Shown here: positions 1 to 9,560 of the stretch, one piece after another
Numbering within the stretch: position 1 is the first letter of the stretch
Layout: every line of letters begins with the position of its first letter
Origin: a virus
IMG/VR virus record: IMGVR_UViG_3300020057_000055
Location: 1-45,836 of that record
Reading direction: 5' to 3' (one strand)
DNA length: 45,836 nt
Position numbers and translations under genes: made by a program
The notes under the pieces: generated by a model
What the model saw: the letters and a program-made list of their open reading frames with translations, nothing else
Databases searched by the model: none
Told to the model about the DNA's origin: nothing

Positions 1-50
1 CGCGTGTACTTTGTGACGCTATCGCTGCACTTCGCGAGGAGGGGAAATGA
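1..50 (+). CDS. C-terminal end of the junction-spanning hypothetical protein
   Basis: Codons start at base 3 and read RVLCDAIAALREEGK before TGA at 48-50. This is the end of the gene that starts at 45158. Joined across the circle the protein is about 196 aa. The TGA overlaps the ATG of the next gene (ATGA), which is typical translational coupling, and the GAGGAGGGG just upstream is that gene's ribosome binding site. Function unknown. Confidence 0.7.
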   Translation, partial: RVLCDAIAALREEGK

Positions 51-140
51 GCATCGAAACTTGGAAGCAAGAATTTTATGCGGTAGAGGCCGGCATTCTC
101 AGCAACGACACAGACGTGGTGGCGCTGCGCCATTCTATAA
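1..140. repeat. Terminal overlap, left copy (circular closure)
   Basis: Bases 1-140 recur at 45699-45836. From base 18 to 140 the copies agree. Near base 12 this copy has TGTGACGC where the right copy has AGACGC, a 2-base length difference plus a substitution. The repeat lies inside coding sequence, spanning the end of one gene and the start of the next. It is therefore more likely an assembly overlap of a circular or circularly permuted molecule than a natural packaging end. In this left copy the junction gene ends properly. Confidence 0.9.
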
Positions 141-478
141 AGAAGTGGGAAGGGCTGCGACCTGGAAACCTAGAGCGACACGGGCTGAAAGTGAGCTTCA
201 AGCATGGCCGATCCAGGATCAAAGATGTGGAGGGAGAAATTCTCCAGATAGACTCAGTATCCTGTGCGCTTTGCCACAAGTATTTGTTTTCCGGCAGCAT
301 GCACCGGTGCGGCAATTGTCCGCTGAGTAAAATCAGAGGAAACGTGGCGTGCGACGTGGACGTAGACGGCGACGACATCTCTCCTTTCGAGGCGTGGAGG
401 AAAGGGGCTGACCCGGAACCGATGCTTCATTGGCTGGGAGAGGCGCTGAAGGTCGCAACCTGCGAGGAGGGGAAATAA
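47..478 (+). CDS. Hypothetical protein with a Cys-rich zinc-ribbon-like motif
   Basis: 143 aa. Cysteines at the centre (CALCHKYLFSG, then HRCGNCPLS, then VACD) look like a metal-binding knuckle. The C-terminal DPEPMLHWLGEAL segment resembles small early proteins I know from other phage genomes, but I cannot name a function. The start at 47 has a strong GAGGAGGGG site and overlaps the upstream stop by 4 bases. The composition is GC-rich compared with the genes after 730, so it belongs to the GC-rich block that crosses the circle junction. It is the first complete gene after the junction in the late part of the rightward arm. Confidence 0.65.
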   Translation: MSIETWKQEFYAVEAGILSNDTDVVALRHSIKKWEGLRPGNLERHGLKVSFKHGRSRIKDVEGEILQIDSVSCALCHKYLFSGSMHRCGNCPLSKIRGNVACDVDVDGDDISPFEAWRKGADPEPMLHWLGEALKVATCEEGK

Positions 479-479
479 A

Positions 480-731
480 ATGTTTATAGTTCGCGTAAGA
501 ATGGAGAGCGGTGCAGCAGGTTCTATAGAGTCTACGCTAAAACTGCGTGGCGGAGAAACCATGCTGTTTAAAACGGCGCGAGAGGCGGAGCAGCAGGCAT
601 CGGAATACATGAGCAGACTAAAGAACCCCTGCGGCGTCACTAAATATACTGTGTGGATTGAAGAGGAAGTGAAGCGATATATCTATTGCGCTTTTCAAAG
701 TAACAACATATGTGAGAGGGAAGTGATATGA
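480..731 (+). CDS. Hypothetical protein, 83 aa
   Basis: It starts one base after the previous stop, and the next gene overlaps its stop (ATGA at 728). The N-terminus (MFIVRVRMESGAAGS) suggests a short beta-rich fold. No motif recognised. Base composition falls from GC-rich to AT-rich along this gene, so it sits at one edge of the GC-rich junction block. Its reality rests on tight packing in the co-directional cluster and an intact frame. Confidence 0.55.
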   Translation: MFIVRVRMESGAAGSIESTLKLRGGETMLFKTAREAEQQASEYMSRLKNPCGVTKYTVWIEEEVKRYIYCAFQSNNICEREVI

Positions 732-1012
732 GCAAGCAGACGGTACTAACATTGACGGAACAGATTAATTACATGAAGCAAACGCTAGAACGCAATCCGC
801 CGAATCCAGTTGTATGTTCGGCAGAGCAAAGTATTCTTGCGTCCTTAAAGAAATATGCAGCAATGAGCGCGTATATGGCAACTACTGTAGACCCATCAAT
901 AACCCCACTAGCTTGGATAATAAGTAACACGCAAAGTAATGGCCAGCCGAGAATACTACACGCTTCAGACGGCTGGATTGTTGAAGTAATTAAAGAGGTG
1001 ACAAATGGCTAA
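728..1012 (+). CDS. Hypothetical protein, 94 aa
   Basis: The start overlaps the preceding stop by 4 bases and follows a GAGAGGGAAGTG ribosome binding region. Its end overlaps the next gene by 8 bases. The middle SAYMATTVDPSITPLAWI segment looks like a short helical, moderately hydrophobic region. No family recognised. The AT-rich composition matches the bulk of the phage. It is the penultimate gene of the rightward arm. Confidence 0.55.
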   Translation: MSKQTVLTLTEQINYMKQTLERNPPNPVVCSAEQSILASLKKYAAMSAYMATTVDPSITPLAWIISNTQSNGQPRILHASDGWIVEVIKEVTNG

Positions 1013-1277
1013 GATAACCCCGCAAGCGATAATAGACTTACGAACAGAAATACAGAATCACGTAGAATTAGCAGAGAAGATAAAAACGTATGGCCCGAGA
1101 GCCGACTTTGAATCTATCCTTGCATACATAGCTCTGTGGTGTGGTGTAGTTCTTGATGGAGTATACTCAGGTCAAGATGTTATTGAGATTTGTAATAAGC
1201 TAACTAAAGAATTAGTAAAGAAAAGAGAAGGTAGACTTATAGATGTAAGCGCGGTTAAGCTACCGATAGTTCACTAA
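1005..1277 (+). CDS. Hypothetical protein, 90 aa, last gene of the rightward arm
   Basis: Small, probably helical protein with several Lys-rich stretches and no recognised motif. It overlaps the previous gene by 8 bases, and GAGGTGACAA upstream of ATG is a plausible ribosome binding site. It ends at the foot of the terminator hairpin that separates the two converging arms, so it closes the early operon that began near 27.8 kb. Confidence 0.55.
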   Translation: MAKITPQAIIDLRTEIQNHVELAEKIKTYGPRADFESILAYIALWCGVVLDGVYSGQDVIEICNKLTKELVKKREGRLIDVSAVKLPIVH

Positions 1278-1317
1278 AGAAAAATCCCAGTTCCGTAAGG
1301 TTCTGGGATTTTTCTTT
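1276..1317. terminator. Bidirectional intrinsic terminator between converging arms
   Basis: A perfect 15-bp inverted repeat pairs 1276-1290 with 1303-1317. The A-rich left foot and T-rich right foot provide U-tracts in both directions. Inside the loop, CC-GTAA-GG can form a small GNRA-capped top stem. It lies between the last rightward gene (ends 1277) and the last leftward gene (stop at 1319-1321), exactly where the two arms would collide. Confidence 0.9.
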
Positions 1318-1318
1318 A

Positions 1319-4132
1319 TTACTTAAGAGCTACAAACTGAGGTAATGTTAGAGGCACTTTCTGTGCTGCGATGGCTGATAATATTGTAGCTTCATCCCCA
1401 GTGATAATGTTCACACCGCCAACTGTTACCACATTTGAAATCATATGGTCTGGTGCGTAGTGGATTGGCCCACCAGTGTAATCTGTAAGTGATGCAGAAA
1501 CTCCAGTCGCATCATCTACAACGTACGCATTGTGGATTATCACCGGATACGCTGGGCCGCTAGTTGTATTCTTTAATTTGAAATCCACGAAACGCAAATT
1601 CACGCCATCGGTAGCAATGATAAATCTGGATTCGTCCACGAGACCGGCATCCGTGGACAGCCAATACGTTTCGTACGCGTAGGCTTTGCGGCCGTCGATG
1701 ACTAGCGTATCAACGCCGCCGTATGCGACGATGGTGCCAGACGCTATTTCCAACCGCATGTTGCTGTCATCAATCGTAAAACCCGTGATCGTTGAGCCAT
1801 CGAACGCGTTGCCGTTGTAGGCTGTGTCTAATACAGCATCGTGCAGGTAACTGACCGCTTTCGCCGCTTCCGTGGTTCCACAAGTGCCAATCAGTTTATC
1901 CACAATAATGTCCGCGCTGGTGCCAACACAGCGCATGATACGTAGACGAATTGAGCGGCTGCCCGACGCTGCTGCTGAGTCTGTCCATGTGTGAGATGCA
2001 GTTCCAGGAACGCCGAGATAGAGCTGCGTCGATGACGTTGCATCGTAAATCTGGATGCGCGCAGTGACTGCCAGTCCGGCGACCGTGACACTCTGAAACA
2101 CCGGCGAGGAGACAAACGTAACGGTAGCACCAGCAGTCTGATGCGTCGGCGTTGCCTGTCCTACTGCAAGATTAACTGTCACCGTTCCAACGGCTGCGGT
2201 TACATCAATGTCTTTCGTGAATCCCGAGAACGTCGTGCTTGCGAGGTCAAACGTTCCCGCCGCCGCGATGCGAATGCCATATAAGCAGGTCGCGCTGGCA
2301 GTCAGGGCTGAACCGGTCGCGCTAAATCCATTGCTAGCACTCAGCGCAGCAGTTCCGGTGCCGTCGCTGATGGTTGCGTTAACAATGTCGGCACCGGCAA
2401 AGGCAATGATGCCACACGTTTTAAACGTAGCGCCCGAACACGGCACTCCGGTTTTCCATGTCGGGTTCCACCCAACAACGGATAATCCTGCGGTGCTAAG
2501 TGCCGCTGATGTTGACGCCGCAGCATCAATAGTCAACGTCTGTTTTGTTGTCGTTACCAGCGCACCCGCAGTTAAATTTATAGTGTCGCTTGCCGAAGGC
2601 TTGATATTCAGCGTGACCGCACCTAACGCGCCAACATTCCACAGTGTCTGTTCAATCAGAGAGTCTGATGGCGTTACTGCATACGTCGGAGGAAACTCCA
2701 ACGAGGACGCACTCATGTCGAAATAAGTTGCGTTTGTTCCGTCTCCAATCTGTATTTTTGTTTTTACGAGGTTCTGTTTTGACCCCTGCAAATTAACCAA
2801 GCCAGTAGCGCCCCACTGATTAAATGCGCGCGGCAAAATCTGGAACGTCGCAGGACGGTTTGCACCGCCGCCAATGATAGATGAACTAAGCCAAAGATAT
2901 GCGTTTCTGATCGAAATAGCGTTCTGACCGGTGGAACTCCCGATCCGGTGTTGCAAGTAAGCCACCGCAGAAACAGTAGTCCAGTCCATCGTGCCGCTGC
3001 TTTGAAGCACGGTAGCCGTCGATATGTCTATGTGCGCTGTGTAATTTACGTTCGCCGCCTCATAGCCAACCCTACGGGCCAAAGTGTAGGCCGCCCAATT
3101 ACCCGTCCCATCCTTAAACACAATAATGTTTCCGCCGTCTCCAAAACGGGCAGCAGAAATAACACCAGCGGAATGCTCGATTGAAAATATCTTGCCAGTG
3201 AAATCAGTCGCAGAGCAGGTGTGCATGGCCCCGCACCACGATCCGGCGGTGTTTTGCGTAAGGTTTATGCTGGATGTAAAACCCCACGCATAACTTAAAC
3301 TGTTGGTTACGACAGATCCAACCGCGGTATTTACCGCAATCCCGTCTATCGTAGCGCCGCCAGTTATTCCATTGGCGGGAGTACCTGAATCGTTTGGCGT
3401 AATCCAGGTAGTCGTGGCGTCGTGCGTAACCCCCCACTCGCCATACCAACGAAATCTGGTTTCACCGGTCAGACAGTCCGGCGCTCTGCTCCCCGACGTG
3501 GCGTTTCTGACCGCGACTACAAAACCATTCCCGCCCTCTGCGGCAGTGGTGCTGTACATCGTAACCGCAGGAATTGTGCTTGCCGCGCCCTGCTGTCTGT
3601 ATCCGGCAATCACAGATACGCCATTGGCTGTCTGCTTGCCTAATTCGATCATGCCCGCTTGATTCGTCCGCATGAACGGACCGCCATCAGAACACCACAT
3701 GAACAGCAGCAGGCAATCGTCCTGCGATGTGGTTATGGCAGACCCCCCATTGCTGGATGCGTCCACGTCAGCGGTCGTGATGCTGCTTAGCAAGTTCCAA
3801 TCAGAGCGCGTCCAGCCATCGACAAACGTTGTCGCGTCGGCGTCTTTTATCACAGTGGCGACATAAACCCACGGGGCGTTGGTCGAACTTGAAATGGTAA
3901 CTGTCTCGGAACCGCTCGCGGCCTTTAGATAAAATACCGCACCTCTGGTCGCGCCGCTTTGCGCCTGCGTTCCTACGCCAGTCCAACTACCCGATGCGGT
4001 TATCGCAGTAGCGCCGTTGTCCTGCGCCACAAAAACGACGATGTAATCCCCGGATACATGCGTAGGAAGTTCAGGGACAAAACTTGTCGCGGCAGTTGCC
4101 GATCCTTCCTTGCTAAATTTTGGGTACGCCAT
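1319..4132 (-). CDS. Tail fibre or tailspike-like receptor-binding protein (fibre 2)
   Basis: 937 aa, rich in Gly, Ala, Ser, Thr and Val with long runs of short beta segments, as in phage fibres and spikes. I see no enzymatic motif. It is last in the structural operon, after the small tail proteins and large internal proteins, a usual place for a fibre. From about 1.6 kb to the start codon the DNA is strongly GC-rich, while the last 80-100 codons match the AT-rich backbone. The receptor-facing body may thus have been replaced while a native C-terminus was kept. The start at 4132 (MAYPKFSKEG) has only a weak G-rich site. A fibre function is inferred from composition and position. Confidence 0.7.
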   Translation of the reverse strand: MAYPKFSKEGSATAATSFVPELPTHVSGDYIVVFVAQDNGATAITASGSWTGVGTQAQSGATRGAVFYLKAASGSETVTISSSTNAPWVYVATVIKDADATTFVDGWTRSDWNLLSSITTADVDASSNGGSAITTSQDDCLLLFMWCSDGGPFMRTNQAGMIELGKQTANGVSVIAGYRQQGAASTIPAVTMYSTTAAEGGNGFVVAVRNATSGSRAPDCLTGETRFRWYGEWGVTHDATTTWITPNDSGTPANGITGGATIDGIAVNTAVGSVVTNSLSYAWGFTSSINLTQNTAGSWCGAMHTCSATDFTGKIFSIEHSAGVISAARFGDGGNIIVFKDGTGNWAAYTLARRVGYEAANVNYTAHIDISTATVLQSSGTMDWTTVSAVAYLQHRIGSSTGQNAISIRNAYLWLSSSIIGGGANRPATFQILPRAFNQWGATGLVNLQGSKQNLVKTKIQIGDGTNATYFDMSASSLEFPPTYAVTPSDSLIEQTLWNVGALGAVTLNIKPSASDTINLTAGALVTTTKQTLTIDAAASTSAALSTAGLSVVGWNPTWKTGVPCSGATFKTCGIIAFAGADIVNATISDGTGTAALSASNGFSATGSALTASATCLYGIRIAAAGTFDLASTTFSGFTKDIDVTAAVGTVTVNLAVGQATPTHQTAGATVTFVSSPVFQSVTVAGLAVTARIQIYDATSSTQLYLGVPGTASHTWTDSAAASGSRSIRLRIMRCVGTSADIIVDKLIGTCGTTEAAKAVSYLHDAVLDTAYNGNAFDGSTITGFTIDDSNMRLEIASGTIVAYGGVDTLVIDGRKAYAYETYWLSTDAGLVDESRFIIATDGVNLRFVDFKLKNTTSGPAYPVIIHNAYVVDDATGVSASLTDYTGGPIHYAPDHMISNVVTVGGVNIITGDEATILSAIAAQKVPLTLPQFVALK

Positions 4133-4177
4133 TACCCAGCCCTAGCAGGTGCGTGTTGAGTATTCATTATTAAATCC

Positions 4178-4513
4178 TTAATAAGTATAACTAGCACGAC
4201 TATCCCATACTTTACTATATGCTGCTGTTCCATCTGCAAACTTAGTATCTAAGTCAGCGCCAGTTTCAGTCAGCCTTATGATCTTCCAAACAGCAGCATT
4301 GTCTAATGCGCCCGGAGCCGCCTTACCTATATAACTAACGCCAGCACCTGCATCATCTAATCGTGTTTCTTCATTAGCTGCCATAATATCATCCACTGTG
4401 ATGGTATAATTACTTCTCCCAGAAGGACTGCTACCATCTACTCTAGACAAAAGAAGTAGATCAGCAGTCTCTGAAGCAGTAACAACAGGAAATAAACTAA
4501 ATTTCAAGCTCAT
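4178..4513 (-). CDS. Small tail-associated protein, 111 aa
   Basis: The C-terminal part (IGKAAPGALDNAAVWKI ... FADGTAAYSKVWDSRASYTY) matches a short motif I associate with phage tail and fibre proteins, of the form 'A-P-G ... A-W-I ... WADG ... VWDDRASLTYS'. It overlaps the upstream gene by 4 bases (4510-4513) and lies just before the fibre gene. It may be a fibre anchor or adaptor. Composition is AT-rich, unlike the fibre, so it belongs to the stable backbone. Function is inferred from motif resemblance and position. Confidence 0.6.
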   Translation of the reverse strand: MSLKFSLFPVVTASETADLLLLSRVDGSSPSGRSNYTITVDDIMAANEETRLDDAGAGVSYIGKAAPGALDNAAVWKIIRLTETGADLDTKFADGTAAYSKVWDSRASYTY

Positions 4514-4806
4514 GATTGCAGAGGATTGTCCATGAGAATTGCTTCAAGCTGAGGGCTTGGCCCCATTGATATGCTTGAATCGTTTGAGAATCTTTCAGCG
4601 CCAGTCTCATGCTTCATCTTATCTTCCAGCCGCGTTACAGTTTTAAGAATGTCAATTAATATCTGGCCTTGCAAGCTCATCTTAGCTTCTTCTTCCTCTT
4701 CTTTGCTTGGTTCGATATAGCCAAGCGGAGGAAATGAATCCTCTAAATCATTCATAAGATGAGAAAGGTCTACGTCAGGATGAATCTGAGGATAACTCTT
4801 ATCCAT
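4510..4806 (-). CDS. Hypothetical protein, 98 aa, acidic
   Basis: The N-terminal half is acidic (a run of Glu near residue 40) and is followed by a probable coiled-coil helix (ILIDILKTVTRLEDKMKHE). It is coupled to both neighbours: its start overlaps the stop of the large internal protein, and its end overlaps the next start. It may be a small virion or assembly protein. No family recognised. Confidence 0.55.
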   Translation of the reverse strand: MDKSYPQIHPDVDLSHLMNDLEDSFPPLGYIEPSKEEEEEAKMSLQGQILIDILKTVTRLEDKMKHETGAERFSNDSSISMGPSPQLEAILMDNPLQS

Positions 4807-7800
4807 TATTCTTCTCCGCCATTCATAAGTATTTGAAGAGATTTACTGTAAGGTGAGGAGAGACTACTTCTTAACTTCTCAGCTTTACTAACAGAAACCG
4901 CTGTATATTGATGCGCCATGAAAGCAGCAAACTGAGGCTGTTTACCGCCAGTCCTTGCATATTGGTAAGCAAACTCACCTACCTGTTCTGGGCTAGGAGC
5001 ATCGCCATTTTTAATTGAAGTTCTTACGCCTTCAGCAAGAGTCTTTCTTTTAGCTGAATCACTCTTACGGTAAGTATCAATACGAAACATCTGGTCATTT
5101 ACCATTGCTTCGTCCAAAGGCTTACCTCCGGCAATTCTCATTAAAGATGTTAAGGAGTAAAGATCATGAGCCATTAACATCTGTCCAGATTGATTAGTGC
5201 TGATTACTTTACCGTCATCGCGCCCTACGGCTGAGAGAAGCTGAGCCATTCCTGTGAGCGGCCTGCTGATACCATTTTGTTCTACACCGCGTAGGAATGT
5301 TCCCCATACATCAGCACCCATCGCAACCTGAGACAGTGAATCTTTAATGTTAGTAAACATTCTAGCAGATGCTTGGAATATCGGAGTATGCCTTGGGTCT
5401 ACAGGAATAAGAGTAATATGCCGAGGATTAATATCACCTCTTGAATATATATTAGTCTTTAAGTCAGGATGAAACAGGGAGAGTCCGTTACTAAGCCCGC
5501 CATACAATAGCCATTCCCCGGCCTCTTTACCAGCACCAGAGAATATTGCATCATACAGATTCTTATGCTCAGTGTTTCCACCAGCCTGTCCAATCACGTA
5601 AGTATTAATAGCATTGAAAGCTGGCATACCATTCATGCCATAAATGCCGCCTTGCAGCCCTGCTATTGTCAGCAGCTCTTTCTTGCTGCCATCGCCGATA
5701 TGACGAAATACTTGCTGTAGTAAGTTAAACTGGTAGGTTTGAAATAAACCCATAGCTTGACCGAGCGGCCCTTGGAAAATAACAGGCCGTTGAGAAGCTA
5801 AGTAATTACCTTGAGTCCGATTAACGAATGTATTAATCATGCTCAGTTGAAGCTGAGGGTCTATCAAGCCATGCTTAATTGCAATGTCAGTGACATCTTT
5901 TGCTGCTCCTGAGGCTGCATACCGAAGCATTTCCTCAGCTAGCTTATTCCCCGACCACTTCTCCGCAGTATCTCCAAGTGACTTAGCACTTATGAAGGCT
6001 TTCTGCATAAAAGTATTATCGCCGCTCATAATGCCAGACCCAATATTATCTAAGGTAGACATATACTGATCTGTTATAGAAGTACTAAAACCGTTTTCCT
6101 TAGCCCAGGCTCTCCCCGCCAAATCAGTATGAAACATACCAATACGGCGAGCAAATAGCTTAGCAGGAGAAAGCATTAAGTCTCCAGTTCCAGGAGTTTT
6201 AATCTTAGCTAGCGCATTAAATTCTTCTGTGGCAGCCGGGTTAGAATTAATATATCGCATGATAGACCTAAACTCAGGCCCAAGCGTTACAGCAGAACCA
6301 AATGAATTATTAATTGCGTTAAGCGGGTCAGAGCGCAGCGCAAAAGCAGCGATGATTGCATTGCCGTTATTGACTACCGTGGTTAACTTACCACGAGGTA
6401 TTGTAGCATTTGCCGCTGCAAGCAAGTCTGCATTTATTACATCAGTATATCCAGCCCGCTTAAGGGACTCACTAATTTGTCCGATATGATCTACATGGGT
6501 AGCCTTACCAAACGTGGTTGATATTGTATCTACCAACTTGCTGAATCCAGTATCTAAGAATTTATTCAATGGAGTCCAAAGAGGATATTCATCAACCTTG
6601 GAAATATCCATAGCCATTTTTATAAGATCAGCAGAAGGGTTACTAGCTGTGCTTTCGGCATAAGCTAATGGGCTGATATACTGAAACTTAGATTTAGCAG
6701 CTTCTGTAGCACTAGAAGCAGATTGGCGAAAAGTTGCAAAGTCTTTTGCATACTTATGCTCTATGTTTGTTCGTACAAAAGCAGCATCCCGGCTAAGATG
6801 CCATTCGAGAAAATTATTTGCAATGCTCTGAGGGTCAGTAACAGGGATGAATGAGGCGGTCTTACCTTTTCGCGCTAAGGCTGTATTAATGTAGTTCTCA
6901 CTGATACTACGCTCAAACTCGTATTGGCCAATAGACTTATAGTACTCCTCAGTCTCGCCTTTGAGAGTTACTCGAATTCCCCTGCCCCGCAGTTCTGGGT
7001 CACTCATTATATCATTACGCATCGCTTCTAATGTATCAGCATCTTTGGCGTAAATCATTTTAGAATGCCCAGTTGCGCCAACAGACTCATCAATTACAAA
7101 AGCAAAGTGAGGCGTATCTTTAGGATTGCGAGGAATTGGATAATAGATGTCCGGGTCTACAGTATCAGGATAGTTATTGTTAGAATGAATTCTTTGCAGC
7201 CCTTGCCGGCGCGTACCATTTAAACGAATGTGATCATCAATAATCTGCAGAACCAGAGGAGACTTAATAGGAATCTCCATAGGTATATTAAGAGCTTCAT
7301 TCTCCATAGCTTTTCTTGCGTATCTATCAAGAGCATCTGTAAATTCTTTTGCTCCTTCCGCAAATTCTTCTTCCTTCGGTATTTTTCCGTAGACGAACCT
7401 AGAATTTTCTTTATCTAGGTAATACTTACCAGGAAGCCCTCTCATCTGTTCATTGAGTACGCTATACTCTAAAGCATCGTGAGGACTGTTTGCGAGTCTC
7501 TGAAGCTGAGGAGTAAATACTTCTTTAGTTCTGTCTTTAAGCCTGTTGATAATGTTATGAGTTCTCTGTCCGATATGAGCAAAGAAAGATGACCACGAGC
7601 CGTAGTTACCACCTTCAGCCGAGAATAAAGTAGCTCCAGTAACTGAGCCTACGCCTTTATGTTTCATGCCTGAGGTACTAGGAAGAAGTTCGCCTAGGTT
7701 ACGAGCTGAGATTCTATCGGCTGCCTCTTGGTATATCTTTTCTTTTTGCGCAATTATTGCCATGCCTTCAATGATATTACCGTCTGTGCCAGTTATCACC

Positions 7801-9560
7801 GGGCCAGTCTTAGTAAGTATTTTCATTTGGCTAGGCAACATAAAGGGGTCACCGCCGAGTCTATTGCCTACTTGGTTACGGGTAAATTGTCTGCCATTCC
7901 ACATAGCAGGACTATTAGCCATACCAAATAAAACATCTACGTCTGCATTTACAATTTTAGCGACCACTTCATTACTAAGTTTCTTTTCCGCTAGCTCAGC
8001 TGCAATCGTACCTTGGCGCACCATAGTATATTCGCTTATCTCATCCAGCGATGAAAATACACGATCACCTATTTTCACGTTGGTGAACCCATCTCGGAAC
8101 GCTTTCTGCATCATAGGGATATCATTAATGCCTATATCTACTGGTCTCCCATCTTTATGTCCAGTCATCTTACCGCTAAGTTCAGACCAGTGATAGCGTG
8201 CCTCAGCTTGGAAATGGTTCATTTCCTTAATATCTGCTATAGGATTCTGCACGTAGATATCATCACCTACGCGCACAGTGTTACGGACTACTGAAGGCGT
8301 AGCAGTATCAGCTAAGTACAGCAGCGTGGGCCGCTCAATAGAAACAGCCATTCTTGGAGTTCTGACAGATACATAGCTAATTTTATATTTCTGCCACTCG
8401 GCTACCGCAGCCGCATTAGGATTCAGCGGGTCTGTACCTATTGCTTTCTTAAAAGCGGCCTCAGCTTCTCTCTCTAACTTAGAAGATACAGTAACTCTAG
8501 TCACTGCTTGAGACTCTAAAAGGTTAGCTAAATTCTTTTGGAAATCATTTACAGAGATATTCCGAGTTAATAAGTGAGCAATGTCTTGGTCACCGACAGC
8601 TAGCTTACCAGCTAACTTACGAATATCTGTATTAAGTGCGTCGGTAGTTTGCTGAGCAACTCTACCAATACGTTGGGATAAAGCATTCTGCGGGTCTTGT
8701 GCAGGCAACGCATCAAGCTGCTGAAGCTTAGAGAGAATTTTATCTGAAGCAGTAAGAGATTCAGCAGGCTCACCGCCAAGTCCTTTAACTGTCCAAGGAC
8801 TGACTTCTAGCTCTGATTTATTAAATGCTTTCTTAACTGAGTATACAGAGGAGATACCTTTAAACAATCCTCCCACAGCACCGCCAATAGCAGCACCAGT
8901 AAGTATATCCCAAGTAAGGTCTGAAACATCTCGGCTATCAAGAACCGGAGATTGGTTCATAGTAACATTAACCATTGCTGTCCACGCAGCACCTTCCAGT
9001 GCTTGTTCTCCGACGCCTTGAGCAAGTGCTTTTAGTAAGTTAGCCTCACCTAGCCTGAAGGCATTACCTGAGGTACTTATCTGAGAAATCGCAGCTTCTA
9101 AGTATTTAGATTGCTTAGGTACTACCAGCCCAAGCGCATCAGATGTGAGTGCCCCCATCTTACCTGAGCCGAATGCGCCCTTCATAACTAACGGGCCTGC
9201 GCGAAGAATCTTAACTCCTGCCATGCCGGGAACGAATGAGCCTACCAGAAAGCCAGCAGTATCAATACCGAGTTTATGATCTTCGTAATAGTCAGCAAGG
9301 TTAGAGTCAAAATCTGCCAGTCTAGAAGCAGTAGACGTAATGTCATAGGTATCTTTACCTGCAAACATATTACCGATTGTGGCAGGAATATTAGCTATCT
9401 CATTACCAGCCGCAATAAGCGTCGCAGGAATCCCTTTAGCTACCAAATCAAAAGTAGCGTCAAGAATTCCTTTATCTTGGCTCCCGCCATTTAGCTTAGT
9501 ATGAATAGAAGAAGCTAAAAGATAAGCTGGGGTGCTGCCAAGTTCTTCTGCGTCAGCCAT
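4806..9560 (-). CDS. Very large internal virion or DNA-ejection protein (1584 aa)
   Basis: The longest gene of the window. The N-terminal 250 residues contain Gly/Ala-rich hydrophobic stretches (around residues 35-60, 95-120 and 215-235) that could be membrane-active during ejection. The rest is largely helical and charged. I do not see a lytic transglycosylase or peptidase active site. Size and position, after two other large virion proteins and before the fibre, match the internal core or ejection proteins of podoviruses such as T7 gp16, but I cannot show homology. It overlaps the upstream stop by one base, which suggests coordinated synthesis of the set. Confidence 0.65.
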   Translation of the reverse strand: MADAEELGSTPAYLLASSIHTKLNGGSQDKGILDATFDLVAKGIPATLIAAGNEIANIPATIGNMFAGKDTYDITSTASRLADFDSNLADYYEDHKLGIDTAGFLVGSFVPGMAGVKILRAGPLVMKGAFGSGKMGALTSDALGLVVPKQSKYLEAAISQISTSGNAFRLGEANLLKALAQGVGEQALEGAAWTAMVNVTMNQSPVLDSRDVSDLTWDILTGAAIGGAVGGLFKGISSVYSVKKAFNKSELEVSPWTVKGLGGEPAESLTASDKILSKLQQLDALPAQDPQNALSQRIGRVAQQTTDALNTDIRKLAGKLAVGDQDIAHLLTRNISVNDFQKNLANLLESQAVTRVTVSSKLEREAEAAFKKAIGTDPLNPNAAAVAEWQKYKISYVSVRTPRMAVSIERPTLLYLADTATPSVVRNTVRVGDDIYVQNPIADIKEMNHFQAEARYHWSELSGKMTGHKDGRPVDIGINDIPMMQKAFRDGFTNVKIGDRVFSSLDEISEYTMVRQGTIAAELAEKKLSNEVVAKIVNADVDVLFGMANSPAMWNGRQFTRNQVGNRLGGDPFMLPSQMKILTKTGPVITGTDGNIIEGMAIIAQKEKIYQEAADRISARNLGELLPSTSGMKHKGVGSVTGATLFSAEGGNYGSWSSFFAHIGQRTHNIINRLKDRTKEVFTPQLQRLANSPHDALEYSVLNEQMRGLPGKYYLDKENSRFVYGKIPKEEEFAEGAKEFTDALDRYARKAMENEALNIPMEIPIKSPLVLQIIDDHIRLNGTRRQGLQRIHSNNNYPDTVDPDIYYPIPRNPKDTPHFAFVIDESVGATGHSKMIYAKDADTLEAMRNDIMSDPELRGRGIRVTLKGETEEYYKSIGQYEFERSISENYINTALARKGKTASFIPVTDPQSIANNFLEWHLSRDAAFVRTNIEHKYAKDFATFRQSASSATEAAKSKFQYISPLAYAESTASNPSADLIKMAMDISKVDEYPLWTPLNKFLDTGFSKLVDTISTTFGKATHVDHIGQISESLKRAGYTDVINADLLAAANATIPRGKLTTVVNNGNAIIAAFALRSDPLNAINNSFGSAVTLGPEFRSIMRYINSNPAATEEFNALAKIKTPGTGDLMLSPAKLFARRIGMFHTDLAGRAWAKENGFSTSITDQYMSTLDNIGSGIMSGDNTFMQKAFISAKSLGDTAEKWSGNKLAEEMLRYAASGAAKDVTDIAIKHGLIDPQLQLSMINTFVNRTQGNYLASQRPVIFQGPLGQAMGLFQTYQFNLLQQVFRHIGDGSKKELLTIAGLQGGIYGMNGMPAFNAINTYVIGQAGGNTEHKNLYDAIFSGAGKEAGEWLLYGGLSNGLSLFHPDLKTNIYSRGDINPRHITLIPVDPRHTPIFQASARMFTNIKDSLSQVAMGADVWGTFLRGVEQNGISRPLTGMAQLLSAVGRDDGKVISTNQSGQMLMAHDLYSLTSLMRIAGGKPLDEAMVNDQMFRIDTYRKSDSAKRKTLAEGVRTSIKNGDAPSPEQVGEFAYQYARTGGKQPQFAAFMAHQYTAVSVSKAEKLRSSLSSPYSKSLQILMNGGEE

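Noticed and set aside
2208-2726. Antisense ORF of 172 aa across the tail-fibre gene
   Set aside because: Low-complexity Val/Ala-rich translation, a shadow of the GC-rich fibre codons. No ribosome binding site.
7666-8193. Antisense ORF of 175 aa within the 1584-aa internal protein gene
   Set aside because: Ser/Ile-rich translation without domain pattern. The opposite strand is a continuous 4.7-kb gene.
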